Shown: piece after piece, positions 48,801-57,048 of the stretch
Layout: every line of letters begins with the position of its first letter
How positions within the stretch are numbered: the stretch's first letter is position 1
Assembly: GCF_030549615.1 (NCBI RefSeq)
Contig: NZ_CP130832.1
Span: 2,170,001-2,234,000, forward strand
Source: Stenotrophomonas sp. 610A2
GTDB taxonomy: Bacteria > Pseudomonadota > Gammaproteobacteria > Xanthomonadales > Xanthomonadaceae
Reading direction: 5' to 3'
DNA length: 64,000 bases
Made by a program: the position numbers and the translations under genes
Notes under the pieces: generated by a model
What the model saw: only the letters and a program-made list of their open reading frames with translations
Database searches by the model: none
What the model was told of the DNA's origin: nothing

Positions 48801-50461
48801 TGCGCACCGAGATCAAGCAGACGCAGGCACGCAAAGTGGTTGGCGGTGATGATCAAGACCTGACGACCTGGGCCCGGGAGGGCACCTACCAAGGCGTGCA
48901 CTACGTCTTTGACAGGGCAGGTGACCTGGTCAGCAAGGGTGCGCCACATGGCGCCGCCCCGGATGATCTGATTTTGATCTGGGATGCAAATCATCGCTTG
49001 GCCGAAAGCCGTCGCAATGGACAGGTCACCCATTACGGCTACGACCCGCTGGGCCGGCGCGTGTTCAAGCGCAATCCGACGCAGACGACGTGGTTCATCT
49101 GGGATGGAGATGCGTTGCTGGGCGAAGTGCAGCAGGCCAATGACGCGGGGGACGCAGCACCGATCTGGGTTGGCAACGTTGCAAGCTTGATCGAGGTCAA
49201 GACAAGGCAGCAGAGGTTGGCGGCATTGCGTGAGCGGGTTCGGGAGTATGTGTACTACCCGGGTTCATTTGTGCCGATTGCGGTCGTTTTTTTCAACGAG
49301 GGCGAACATGGCTCCTTTGTCGAAGAACCCGGTGTACGGAGTGAATCTGGAAAGCCGAGTGTCACTGATACGCGCCCCGGTAAGGACAGCGTTTCGGTAC
49401 TTCCGTCCAGGCCGCAGGGCTACCAAAGTAAAGATGACCCGGTAACGCAGGGGCGTTCGAGCCAAAGTCTGCCATCCGTCATAGGGAGGCTGGGGGTATC
49501 GACGCTGGGCAGCTCACCTGTGCGCGAGCAGTTTGTGGGGCCAGCTGATGATGCTGTCACGCCGAAGTTGATACAGCTTGGTGCAGTTCCAGAAGAAGAC
49601 GTTGAACACAGGGCTGCCCCGACTCTGGGTCCATTGATCTTCGCGGAACCAGCTCCACGCGATGCGGTAATAGCACCGAGTGGGTGTAAATCCGTGCTTG
49701 TGTGCTGTACGGATCCGAACGGTGCGGTGACAGGGTTTGTCAGTTCTTCGGGCAGGCAGGTATGGGGCATTCGTTACAGCGCGTGGGGTGCGGAAGAAGC
49801 AAGCTCGCAAGGCTCAATCAACTTCCCACTCCGTTTCCAAGGGCAGTACCGAGATACAGAAACTGGCCTGTGCTACAACAGAAACCGTTACTTTGATCCA
49901 AATGTTGGCGGTTTCGTGTCCCAGGATCCATTGGGGCTGGATGCCGGACCAGGGCTGTATGAGTATTCATTCAATTCCCTGATGTACTGCGACCCGCTTG
50001 GGCTGGCTTACGAGAAAACAACGGCAAGTGATGGACGCACGGTTTACCAGAACGATGATCTCTTCAACCCTGACAGGAAGGTGCGTTGGAAGGATCCCTC
50101 CAGTGGCGAGTACAAGTACGGCACAAATGTCGAGCGCATGTCAGAAGGCTTGGCGCCAATCGGAAAGGATGGGCGTCCTGTGCAGCTGCATCATTTGACG
50201 ATGACTGAAGCTCCAGGCATGAATGGGCGTAGAGGATCATTGGCCGAAATAATGGAAACAACGCATCAGAAGTACACCTCTGTTCTACATATTCCATTTC
50301 CCCGAAATCCCAATAACAAAAAACAGACATTGCCCCGTTTCCCTAGCTTCCGGAAGAACGCCGACGGTACTGAGTCGCTATTGGCCGGGCAGTTCGATAC
50401 GTTCCGTGCGTCGTACTGGAAAGCAAGGGCGGCAGCTATACTTGGCGCCTGCAGACAATGA
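45833..50461 (+). CDS. rhs: PAAR-like/RHS T6SS effector with LHH nuclease tip
   Basis: 1542 residues. AAGGAG precedes the start. N-terminal PAAR-like region (about 20-150; KVNGVHRATAGTGGLDVHIP and PLAAPMGPQFDGEEIFMGSR), a short hydrophobic/basic stretch, then the RHS beta-barrel with dozens of YD-type repeats (YEYDASGQLIAQTNARQAVT, RYSYDAAGRLTATVDPLGQK). The core ends in NRYFDPNVGGFVSQDPLGL (DPLGL at 1365-1369) and a second DPLGL at 1387-1391. The 151-residue tip after it has GRPVQLHHLTMTEAPGMNGR, with His1453-His1454, matching the LHH HNH/ENDO VII nuclease family. Toxic DNase activity is inferred. A variable ~130-residue segment interrupts the core end (see findings). Confidence 0.9.
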   Translation: MSIAAKHLDPQLGIDIHMYAVPPSPLPTPHIGLVLDPFDYIPFIGSTIKVNGVHRATAGTGGLDVHIPLGVWAPPLAAPMGPQFDGEEIFMGSRTVSADGEPFSRLAMPVLDCNLAGMINPFRVKKPKKPLRAMSLPTGLNVAIPSSVTVGGPPTISWTAMAFRAAFAGLGKLRKSKFFQGKMDAFKKWRQGKWGHLPSGTLKCKILRAEPVDIRDGSVVVSHRDFEIPGRLPFAWQRSYSSAQIGRGGACGIGWQTAADITLEVLADGSVWMSGPGQVAFFPELPPVDGEAAAILDFVDGARLLRRHGQLRVRFKGGLQYVFGGDLPSGVAALPAHGLLALERIEDASGNYWRFERNDGHLVRIVESGVDGLQGRFIDVDVRHGRIERMALHDPATGLVHPLVSYRYSSEGDLAAALDALGAARTFVYQQHRLVQHTDRVGLSFYYAFDAQGRVVHSWGDGGLYDYHFEYDALLRETRVTDSLGHLSVIKFDENQLPLCEIDPLDGVTFFEYDDFGRTVAVTDPEGLRTGFAYDARGNLCCLTRADGSTLQMEYDDNDHMIALRSPDGATWQQSYDGRGLMVAQSDPLAAITRYEYDASGQLIAQTNARQAVTQLRYDRHGLVAAVVDALGYESRYEQDALGNLLRQLDPLGQISRYEYDAKGRLLATATSDGAGVRCEYDAEDQLVRYTDEAGTQTRLEYVGIGQIGRRLQADGHAVEYRYDSEEQLIAVINQRGETYQLLRDPLGRIVEEVDYWGQARRYSYDAAGRLTATVDPLGQKIAFNTDKMGRITRKTLPDIRHPGQQLQEHFVYDKLGQLVEMRNPSRAVKRRYDPVGQLLEELQDGFRVGYGYDEVGNRVSRETSAGNRLVIGYDLRDQTISMAINDESPILMQRDALGRTTQETLSPHLQRNFSYDSRNLMTSQSILKDAAPLFETRYDYDRSGNLTRRSDSGQGVDEYRYDAIGRLLQHTDPKGKIERFFNDPAGDRLRTEIKQTQARKVVGGDDQDLTTWAREGTYQGVHYVFDRAGDLVSKGAPHGAAPDDLILIWDANHRLAESRRNGQVTHYGYDPLGRRVFKRNPTQTTWFIWDGDALLGEVQQANDAGDAAPIWVGNVASLIEVKTRQQRLAALRERVREYVYYPGSFVPIAVVFFNEGEHGSFVEEPGVRSESGKPSVTDTRPGKDSVSVLPSRPQGYQSKDDPVTQGRSSQSLPSVIGRLGVSTLGSSPVREQFVGPADDAVTPKLIQLGAVPEEDVEHRAAPTLGPLIFAEPAPRDAVIAPSGCKSVLVCCTDPNGAVTGFVSSSGRQVWGIRYSAWGAEEASSQGSINFPLRFQGQYRDTETGLCYNRNRYFDPNVGGFVSQDPLGLDAGPGLYEYSFNSLMYCDPLGLAYEKTTASDGRTVYQNDDLFNPDRKVRWKDPSSGEYKYGTNVERMSEGLAPIGKDGRPVQLHHLTMTEAPGMNGRRGSLAEIMETTHQKYTSVLHIPFPRNPNNKKQTLPRFPSFRKNADGTESLLAGQFDTFRASYWKARAAAILGACRQ

Positions 50462-50473
50462 GCGGATATCTAA

Positions 50474-50923
50474 ATGTTTGAATTTCTCGAAGAAATTATC
50501 GCGAAATCTCCTCGCTTGAAGGCATTTCCTGGGCAGGACGTGTCCAATGAGTTGATTGCTGATGCCGAGAAGCAGCTGGGGCTTCCACTTCCTCTTAGCT
50601 ACAAACATTGGCTGCGTGAGTACGGCAATCTCAGTATCGGTGCTGATCAGGTTTTCACTCTGGCTTCTATCGAAGATCGGGAAATAGCTGATGATGACCT
50701 GATATACAACGCCCGTCTGGTTGAAGGGAATGACTTCCCTCCGGCTGGACTTCTTCCTGTCTATGTCCCTGATTCCGACGAAGCATTTTATTTCGACACT
50801 AGACACGGGCTTCTCGAAGGGGAATATCCGATTGTCAGGTTTGACTACAATGACGGCACATTTTCCACCTTCTCAGACTCGTTCCTGGAGTTCTTGATGG
50901 AAATCGCTCGCCAATCGGCTTGA
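50474..50923 (+). CDS. SMI1/KNR4 (SUKH) family immunity protein
   Basis: 149 residues, 12 bp after the RHS gene. SUKH features: the N-terminal helix, SNELIADAEKQLGLPLPLSY followed by KHWLREYGNL, and FTLASIEDREIADDDLIYNA. LHH/HNH-tip RHS toxins are often followed by SUKH immunity proteins, so it probably neutralises the nuclease above. Acidic, consistent with binding a basic nuclease. Its G+C is clearly lower than the flanking genes, as is that of the toxin tip, consistent with exchange of a tip-immunity cassette. Confidence 0.88.
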   Translation: MFEFLEEIIAKSPRLKAFPGQDVSNELIADAEKQLGLPLPLSYKHWLREYGNLSIGADQVFTLASIEDREIADDDLIYNARLVEGNDFPPAGLLPVYVPDSDEAFYFDTRHGLLEGEYPIVRFDYNDGTFSTFSDSFLEFLMEIARQSA

Positions 50924-51015
50924 AGCTTTGGCTATTAGCTGGGCGCCAGCTTTCGACGACATTACGACCTATAAAAAGGCCGATTTCTGGGGTTGATAGT
51001 CGACCAGTCGGTTCG

Positions 51016-51657
51016 CTATGGAGCAGCCTTCTGCAGCTCAATCGTGTAGATCACGCTGTCTTCGATCCGTCCATCAACCGCAAAGGCGATGGACAGCTGA
51101 TCCGCTGCAAGATCGGTGCGGTGGGTGAAGCAGGTGGCTACACCTCTGGTGCAGCTGACGTCCCATGTATTGCCGCCGGCAGCGCGCAGCTCGCGTACAG
51201 TGGTCCGGTTGGTGATCGGCAGCCCTTGCAAAGACAGTGTCTGGTTGAAGACGCTCCGCGGTTCCAGCTCGGTGCCGGGCGCGGGAACGTCAAAGCCGGC
51301 TGCTTCGTTGTCCATGTGATTCAGGACAATGGTGACGATGCTGGCGTTGGGCGCTTTGGCGTTGTCCGGATAGACGCGGATGCCGAGCTTGTCCCAGACC
51401 AGAACCGTCAGGCTGGGGTTTGGTTGCGTGCTTCGATGGTCTGGGCCCAGTGCCTGGATCCACGCGCTCATCGGTGCGCCAAGCTGCAGTGCCTTGCCTT
51501 GGTAGGTCAGGCCCGTGGGGGTGGTTTCAAGTACAGGCTTCGCGTTGCTGGCCGTCGCGGCGCTTGTGGCCTTCGACGACTCCGCGTGCGATGAGCTGAC
51601 ATCGCAGCCGATGAGTGCCAAGCCGAGCAGTGCGATGACCAGTGCGCGTTTTTTCAC
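51016..51657 (-). CDS. Lipoprotein paired with the VgrG-zincin-HET-C effector, candidate immunity protein
   Basis: 213 residues. GTG 51657 overlaps the stop of the large VgrG-effector gene (GTGA), so the two are co-translated, with the lipoprotein downstream. Signal MKKRALVIALLGLALIGC, lipobox LIGC with Cys18, a Ser/Ala linker, then a beta-rich domain (QGKALQLGAPMSAWIQALG, IRVYPDNAKAPNASIVTIVL) that may correspond to DUF7738. Its periplasmic location fits protection against a periplasm-acting toxin. Convergent with the SUKH gene, 92 bp apart. Confidence 0.75.
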   Translation of the reverse strand: MKKRALVIALLGLALIGCDVSSSHAESSKATSAATASNAKPVLETTPTGLTYQGKALQLGAPMSAWIQALGPDHRSTQPNPSLTVLVWDKLGIRVYPDNAKAPNASIVTIVLNHMDNEAAGFDVPAPGTELEPRSVFNQTLSLQGLPITNRTTVRELRAAGGNTWDVSCTRGVATCFTHRTDLAADQLSIAFAVDGRIEDSVIYTIELQKAAP

Positions 51658-54600
51658 TTCTTGCCGCTCCCTTTGACCTGGTTCTTCTCGCCGAAAAGAT
51701 CTTCATAGAACTTGGTGATGTAATCCCAGCTGTCGGTGCCGTAGCGGCCAACGCGGCGGATACCCTCGAGTGCGTCCTTTCCGTGCTCTTCGTGCAGGTG
51801 CTCGATCTCGGTCGCCGATGCAGCCCTGCGGATATTGGCGGCATGATCTTTGGCCCAGGCCGAGACATGAGGGCATTGCCAGCTGCTGTCGTAGGGGTGG
51901 ACCAGGTAGTCCTGTGCAATTTTCACCGGATCGCAGAGCCCGTTCCCGTTCCAGCGAGCAAGCATGGCCTTGCCCACTTCGGTTACTGCCTGCTGGGCCA
52001 GCTTCGCTGCGAGGGTATGCAGTGGATGCACGTCGTGATCCTTGGCCAGCTGCGAATGGCTTGGATCGGTCGAGCCATTCTTGTTCGGGTCCGAGTCGAA
52101 CATGGTCTGGGCATCGTCGACGCTGTTGCCGATCAGCAGCAGCAACTGCTGGTAGACAAGGTTGTAGCTGTTCAGTATCAACCGCATCGGTGCCGAGGCG
52201 ATCCAGCCGGCGCGCTCCAGGTATTCGTGGCCTGGAATGCTGAGCATGCGATCGCGTAGTTTCAGGAAATTCTGGAAAGCGTTGTAGTAGCGTTGATCAC
52301 TCTGCTCGGAAAGCAGGACAAGCATGATTTTCTCGCTGTCCGAGCGGTCACCTGGTTTGCTGGCCTTGAATTCCCAGCTCTCCACGCTGAACAGCTTGTG
52401 CGCGATGGGTTCGGCCAGGCTGGCAATCACGTCGGTGGAGCCGAACATGCCGGTAACCACCGGGTACGTATGTTTGCAGTCCGCCTTGCCCGTCCAGACC
52501 AGCACGTTGCTGTGCCCAATCTTGCGCAGGCTCAATTCGCAGAAATTGGAGTGGGCGAAATAGTCCTCCAGCACATGCAGCGCGGAGCCAAAGTGACGCA
52601 TACCGTCGGCAGTGCGGCCCAGGGAAATGGCCTGCCTCAGTTCCGAAGCCATGAAGGCGCTGGAGCTGCTGATGTAGCGCTTCAGCGATGTGTTCTTGTC
52701 GACACCAAGCAGCGGGCTGTTGGCGGTGACCCAAGGCTCGAAGTCCTTGTCGATGGTTTTCGGGTCGGCTGGATCGGGCTTTATGTTCTTTGGGTTGTCG
52801 ATGTGCTCGCTGGGACGGTAGACGCCAAGCCGCGCAGGCGTGACCTCGTAATGCGCCTTGTCGCGGTAGCGCAGCTCGTGGAATTCGCCGCCGGCGAGGA
52901 TGTCGACGATCTTGGTCAGCGCCTCGCGGGAAATATACTTGCCGAGATCTTTCGGCATGTTCGGCGGGCGTACGATCTTCGGATCCAGCAGCTGCGAATA
53001 GTCGCGCAGCCAGTTGCCGAAGTAGATCGCCGCCAGGTCCCTGCGGCTGAAGCCGACCCTGCCCAGCACGGCTTCGATCGAACGGTGGCCAAATGACTGT
53101 CCCGGGTTCTTGGCGTGGTTCTCGCCATCGCCTGCGCTGAAGCCTTCGTAGCGGCCGTCGTGTGACTGGTTGTCCTGCGCGGCAACCGGACCCTGCTGCC
53201 GCAGTGCAGCCTGCACCTCGGCATAGTTGACCTTCAGCGGGCCGCTGAACTCGGGCGAAGTGTAGTCGGCATAGGTCGTTTCATGGCTGCCTTCAAGATC
53301 GAAGAAGGCGAACCGGTACGCCATGCTCGTACCTTCTTCATGCGCGCTGTCGCCGGCGATGCTTGGCTTGCCACTGGCATCTTTCTCTGCCAGATCGTTG
53401 CGAAGCACGTTGTCTACGTGGTGACCAAACTCGTGCAGAAGCACGGCCAGCAATTCGCGTGAGGCCTCGATCGACGTCGATGCCTGATCAGCCGCCGAGG
53501 CATGTACGCGGATGACACGCTTCTTGTTGTCGTAGTCGGCTGGGTAGGGGCCGCCGCTGAGCACTTCGTGCTTTGGTTGTGGGAAACTTCCGCCCTTCAA
53601 TGCCTCCTGCAGCTTCATATAGGTTCTGGCAGGTATGTCGAAGCCGAATGTCGGTGCCATCATCATCACAAATTCGATGGTGGTGGACTTCTCGGCAGCG
53701 CTGCGCAGCTGGTCGTAGGCGAAAGTGCTTTCGATCTTTCGTGCCGGATCGGGTTTGATCTTGAATGCAGGCAGCGGCGGCAGTCGCGGCGACGCACTGC
53801 TGCCGCTCTTGAACGGGTGCTCGCCGGCCTTGACCTTGAACTCACCCGGGCAGCTGAAGGTGATGTCGCCGCCTTCAAGCGTGATCGCGCTGCTGCCGGC
53901 CTGCAGCACGACCTTGCTCTTGGCCAGCACATCGATGCGCTGGTCCGTAGCGGTAACGGTGATGGCTTGATCGGCCAGCAGTTCCAGCTCGCCATCGTTG
54001 GCCTGAAGGCTGACCGGGCCGTTGGCGGCAATCAAGCGCACCGGCCCAGCTTGCGCGAACAGCGACACCTGGCCGCCTGAAACCGCAGCAATGGTTTCGC
54101 CGCTGCTTGCATGCAGGTCCTGCTGCACGGTGAGCTGCAGGTTCTGCCCGGCGAAGGCAATCGCGCTTGCTGGTGTGGTCCATGCGATATGGTTCGGCGC
54201 CTCGGCAAGCAGCACGGGTTTGGCGAAACGCTCGACCGGTTGATCACCAGCTGCGCGGCCGTCGCTGGGCTTGAACTGCGATTGGCCGTTGACCACGGAC
54301 TTGAAGCTGCCTTCCGCAGTTGGATCCACCTGTTCGCGCAGCTGACCGGTTTGTTGCCAGGCTTTGAGCCCGGGCACCTGCTGTTGCTGCAGCGTCTGCT
54401 GCATCTGCTCAAGACTACGCTCTGCGCCTTTGAGCTGCGCAACAACCTCGGCGTTGTCCATCACCGTGGAAGTAGCGCGCTCTTGTGTGCTGGCGGAAAG
54501 CAACAAGCCCTGCGCGGCGTGTACGTTGCCCCAGCCTTGTGTTGCCAACTCAAAGCCTTCGCCACGCAGTGCACCGCGCGCGGTGTCCTCATGCTGGACC

Positions 54601-56246
54601 AGGTAGCCGAGCTCCAGGCGACTGTCGGCAAGCGAACTGTGCAAGCGCGTGCGCAATTGTCCGGGTGTGTCGTCCATCATCCATTGCTGGCTGCCACCGC
54701 CATCATGCGCGCGCGTGTGCAGGCCGCTGAGCACGCCGGGATGCTTTGCGCTCTCATCGATGCCGCCGCCAAACGGCGGTGCTACGTTACCGTTGTAAAG
54801 CTGGCCGGTGATGCGTGGTTGGTCGATATCGCCGTGCAGGAATTCGACCAGTACTTCGCTGCCGATACGCGGCAGGAATGCAGTGCCCCAGTTGGGGCCG
54901 GCAACCCACTCGGCAACCGAGACCCAGTTGCCGCTGGTGTGATCGCCGGGTGCGTGGCCTGCCTGCGCACTGCCTGTTTCACTCAGGCCACCCGCATTGG
55001 GCGTGCTGCCACGCTGCCACGAGAACTGGACACGTACCTGGTGCTCACGGTTCGGGCTGAGAGCGGCATCGGCGACGCCAACGACGCGTGCGGTCTGCAG
55101 GCCGTGCAGGGCAGGGCGATCGTGCGGCAGCGCACGCACCGGGACGCTGGCATCAGTTGCAAGAAAATGGTTCCGGTAGCTGCCGCGCTCGAGTGCGCTG
55201 TTGCCAAGCAGTTCGGCGATACCGCTGTCGAGATTGTTGACCGCGGTATGGGCAACGACCAACAGCTGGAACTCGCTGCCTTCGTGTTGCGGATGCTGGG
55301 ATAGCGCGAAGCGGGAACCGGCAGCCATGCGCCGTTCACTGCTGCTGCCGCTGTAAAGAACCTGTGCAAGCTGCAGCGCATCCAGCCTTGCCTGCGCCTC
55401 GCTTTGCGCCCAGCTCGATTCGTTGAAGCGGCCGGCGCGTGGTTGCACATAGACTTCGAGCGATGGAACGTCGCCAGTTTCAGCGTTTGCCTGTGCAGCA
55501 ATGGCCGTAAGTTTTTCGCTATGCCAACTCGCAACCGTGCTGCTGTTTGGCACCAACTGCCGCTGCTCGCCGAAATGGGTGATGCCATCGCTGGACTCGC
55601 TGGCCGCGATGCGATGGAAGCGGACCGTTCCGATATCGGGAAGTTCGGCCTGTGGATCGAACACGACCAGAGTATGGGCACCGTCGCCATCCTGTGTCTG
55701 CTCGATACGCCAGGCAAGCCCGCTTTCCGCCAACAGCCGACTGACAAATTCCCAGTCGGTCTCGCGATACTGGGTGGTGATGGCGCGCTGTGGCAGGCTT
55801 GATTCGATGTCGAAGCGATATGCCGCCTGCGGATAGTCATCAAATATCTGCCCGCAGATCGCACGTACATCCAGCTCCTGGAAGATCACCGCGTTGCGGC
55901 GCAAGCGCAGCAGTGCAGTCCAGGGCTCGAGGGTGAGCTGGTAACGTGCCAGGCCGCCGTCGCTGCCGAGCTGCGCTACGTCGGTGCACAGCCCGTGCCA
56001 CTGGCGCTGTGAACCATCGGGTAGCTGCAGTTGCAGGGTCAGTGCTTGTTCCAACCAACTATCCGTCTGCAGATACGCATCGGTGCTGAGGCAGTCGATC
56101 TGCAGGCGCATATCGCCGCACAGGGCTTCTTCGCCCTCGAAACGTTCAACCACCAAGCCTTCGTTCGGTGCTTGTAGCTTGATCAGCCGATTGCTGTGTG
56201 AGATCGCGGCGAGCGCGGTAGACAACGAGGAGCTCGGGACGTCCAT
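51654..56246 (-). CDS. VgrG fused to zincin-like and HET-C-like domains, evolved T6SS effector
   Basis: 1530 residues from ATG 56246 (MDVPSSSLSTALAAISHSNR); 50 further codons upstream would overlap tssL and are rejected. Residues 1-490 are the VgrG gp27/gp5 core (YRETDWEFVSRLLAESGLAW; GTAFLPRIGSEVLVEFLHGD), about 680-810 a DUF2345-type beta-helix, about 830-1000 a zincin-like domain with LLHEFGHHVDNVL (HExxH at 938-942) and a following SAHEEGTSMAYR about 30 residues later, and about 1045-1480 a HET-C-like domain with SFGHRSIEAVLGRVGFSRRD, IYFGNWLRDYSQLLDP and HVLEDYFAHSNFCEL (1220-1235). Terminal effector domains are probably released into target cells. Part of the tssJKL operon. Confidence 0.9.
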   Translation of the reverse strand: MDVPSSSLSTALAAISHSNRLIKLQAPNEGLVVERFEGEEALCGDMRLQIDCLSTDAYLQTDSWLEQALTLQLQLPDGSQRQWHGLCTDVAQLGSDGGLARYQLTLEPWTALLRLRRNAVIFQELDVRAICGQIFDDYPQAAYRFDIESSLPQRAITTQYRETDWEFVSRLLAESGLAWRIEQTQDGDGAHTLVVFDPQAELPDIGTVRFHRIAASESSDGITHFGEQRQLVPNSSTVASWHSEKLTAIAAQANAETGDVPSLEVYVQPRAGRFNESSWAQSEAQARLDALQLAQVLYSGSSSERRMAAGSRFALSQHPQHEGSEFQLLVVAHTAVNNLDSGIAELLGNSALERGSYRNHFLATDASVPVRALPHDRPALHGLQTARVVGVADAALSPNREHQVRVQFSWQRGSTPNAGGLSETGSAQAGHAPGDHTSGNWVSVAEWVAGPNWGTAFLPRIGSEVLVEFLHGDIDQPRITGQLYNGNVAPPFGGGIDESAKHPGVLSGLHTRAHDGGGSQQWMMDDTPGQLRTRLHSSLADSRLELGYLVQHEDTARGALRGEGFELATQGWGNVHAAQGLLLSASTQERATSTVMDNAEVVAQLKGAERSLEQMQQTLQQQQVPGLKAWQQTGQLREQVDPTAEGSFKSVVNGQSQFKPSDGRAAGDQPVERFAKPVLLAEAPNHIAWTTPASAIAFAGQNLQLTVQQDLHASSGETIAAVSGGQVSLFAQAGPVRLIAANGPVSLQANDGELELLADQAITVTATDQRIDVLAKSKVVLQAGSSAITLEGGDITFSCPGEFKVKAGEHPFKSGSSASPRLPPLPAFKIKPDPARKIESTFAYDQLRSAAEKSTTIEFVMMMAPTFGFDIPARTYMKLQEALKGGSFPQPKHEVLSGGPYPADYDNKKRVIRVHASAADQASTSIEASRELLAVLLHEFGHHVDNVLRNDLAEKDASGKPSIAGDSAHEEGTSMAYRFAFFDLEGSHETTYADYTSPEFSGPLKVNYAEVQAALRQQGPVAAQDNQSHDGRYEGFSAGDGENHAKNPGQSFGHRSIEAVLGRVGFSRRDLAAIYFGNWLRDYSQLLDPKIVRPPNMPKDLGKYISREALTKIVDILAGGEFHELRYRDKAHYEVTPARLGVYRPSEHIDNPKNIKPDPADPKTIDKDFEPWVTANSPLLGVDKNTSLKRYISSSSAFMASELRQAISLGRTADGMRHFGSALHVLEDYFAHSNFCELSLRKIGHSNVLVWTGKADCKHTYPVVTGMFGSTDVIASLAEPIAHKLFSVESWEFKASKPGDRSDSEKIMLVLLSEQSDQRYYNAFQNFLKLRDRMLSIPGHEYLERAGWIASAPMRLILNSYNLVYQQLLLLIGNSVDDAQTMFDSDPNKNGSTDPSHSQLAKDHDVHPLHTLAAKLAQQAVTEVGKAMLARWNGNGLCDPVKIAQDYLVHPYDSSWQCPHVSAWAKDHAANIRRAASATEIEHLHEEHGKDALEGIRRVGRYGTDSWDYITKFYEDLFGEKNQVKGSGKK

Positions 56247-56256
56247 ATCGACAGGC

Positions 56257-57048
56257 TCATGGCAAAGTGATCGTGATGTGTGCAGTGCGTTCTGGCATCT
56301 GCACGACGTTGTTGTAAGCAGCCAGCTGTTGGCGGGTGTCGTGGCCCATGTAGGTACGCAGGCCAATGAAGGCAAGCACGCCGAAACAGCCGACAACTGC
56401 AGCAGGCAGCCATAGCGGAATCACCCGCCGCAGCTGGTTGCGGATGTTGTCTGGCGGTAGCGCATGCGGCGCGAAACCGTGGCGCTTGCCTTTCAGGTAG
56501 ACGATTTCATCGCCGAGCCGCGCAGTGAGATAGCCGAGCTTCTCGGTGCCTTCCAAACGGTACTTGCCCTCAAACCCCATCAGCAGGCAGTAGTGGTACA
56601 CCTCCAGCGATGGCAGGCGCGGGCCACCTTGGCGCCGCAGTTCTTCGAGCTTGTCGAAGAAATGCTCGCCGGCAAGATGCTCACCGAACATGCGCAACTG
56701 CAGCGGGCTGCGCTCCCATACTTCGTGCAATGCCGAAGGCTGCGAGAGGATGGCTTCATCAACGGCCGCACAGAACGCGTACTTGGACGCGTACACGTCC
56801 TCGGCCGCGATGCCAAGACGCATCGCATTACGCTCGACGCTGTCGAGGAACTTCTGCACGGTCTGCACGAAGCCTTCAGCGTCATTTGGCAGCTGGCCGC
56901 GCTTAAGCAGCAACAGCAGGTAGAAGCCATCCGACATCAGATCCTGCAGGCTTTGCGGCGCTGTCGAGATCGGTGTGTTGCTGGCCATGGCAGCGTTGCC
57001 GGTCAGTGACGGCATCGGGCCTGGGGTTGGTGGCAGATGTGAGTTCAT
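56257..57048 (-). CDS. tssL: T6SS membrane-complex protein TssL (DotU/IcmH family)
   Basis: 263 residues. The N-terminal helical cytoplasmic domain (LMSDGFYLLLLLKRGQLPND, KYAFCAAVDEAILSQPSALH, EVYHYCLLMGFEGKYRLEGT) matches DotU, followed by one C-terminal transmembrane helix (VIPLWLPAAVVGCFGVLAFI) and a short periplasmic tail. It anchors TssM and TssJ and recruits the baseplate through TssK. No peptidoglycan-binding OmpA domain is attached. Its ATG overlaps the tssK stop (TGATG). The VgrG-effector gene follows after 10 bp. Confidence 0.95.
   Translation of the reverse strand: MNSHLPPTPGPMPSLTGNAAMASNTPISTAPQSLQDLMSDGFYLLLLLKRGQLPNDAEGFVQTVQKFLDSVERNAMRLGIAAEDVYASKYAFCAAVDEAILSQPSALHEVWERSPLQLRMFGEHLAGEHFFDKLEELRRQGGPRLPSLEVYHYCLLMGFEGKYRLEGTEKLGYLTARLGDEIVYLKGKRHGFAPHALPPDNIRNQLRRVIPLWLPAAVVGCFGVLAFIGLRTYMGHDTRQQLAAYNNVVQMPERTAHITITLP

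Noticed and set aside
50924-51015. A terminator between the convergent SUKH and lipoprotein genes.
   Set aside because: The 92-bp gap has no clear stem with a T tract on either strand.
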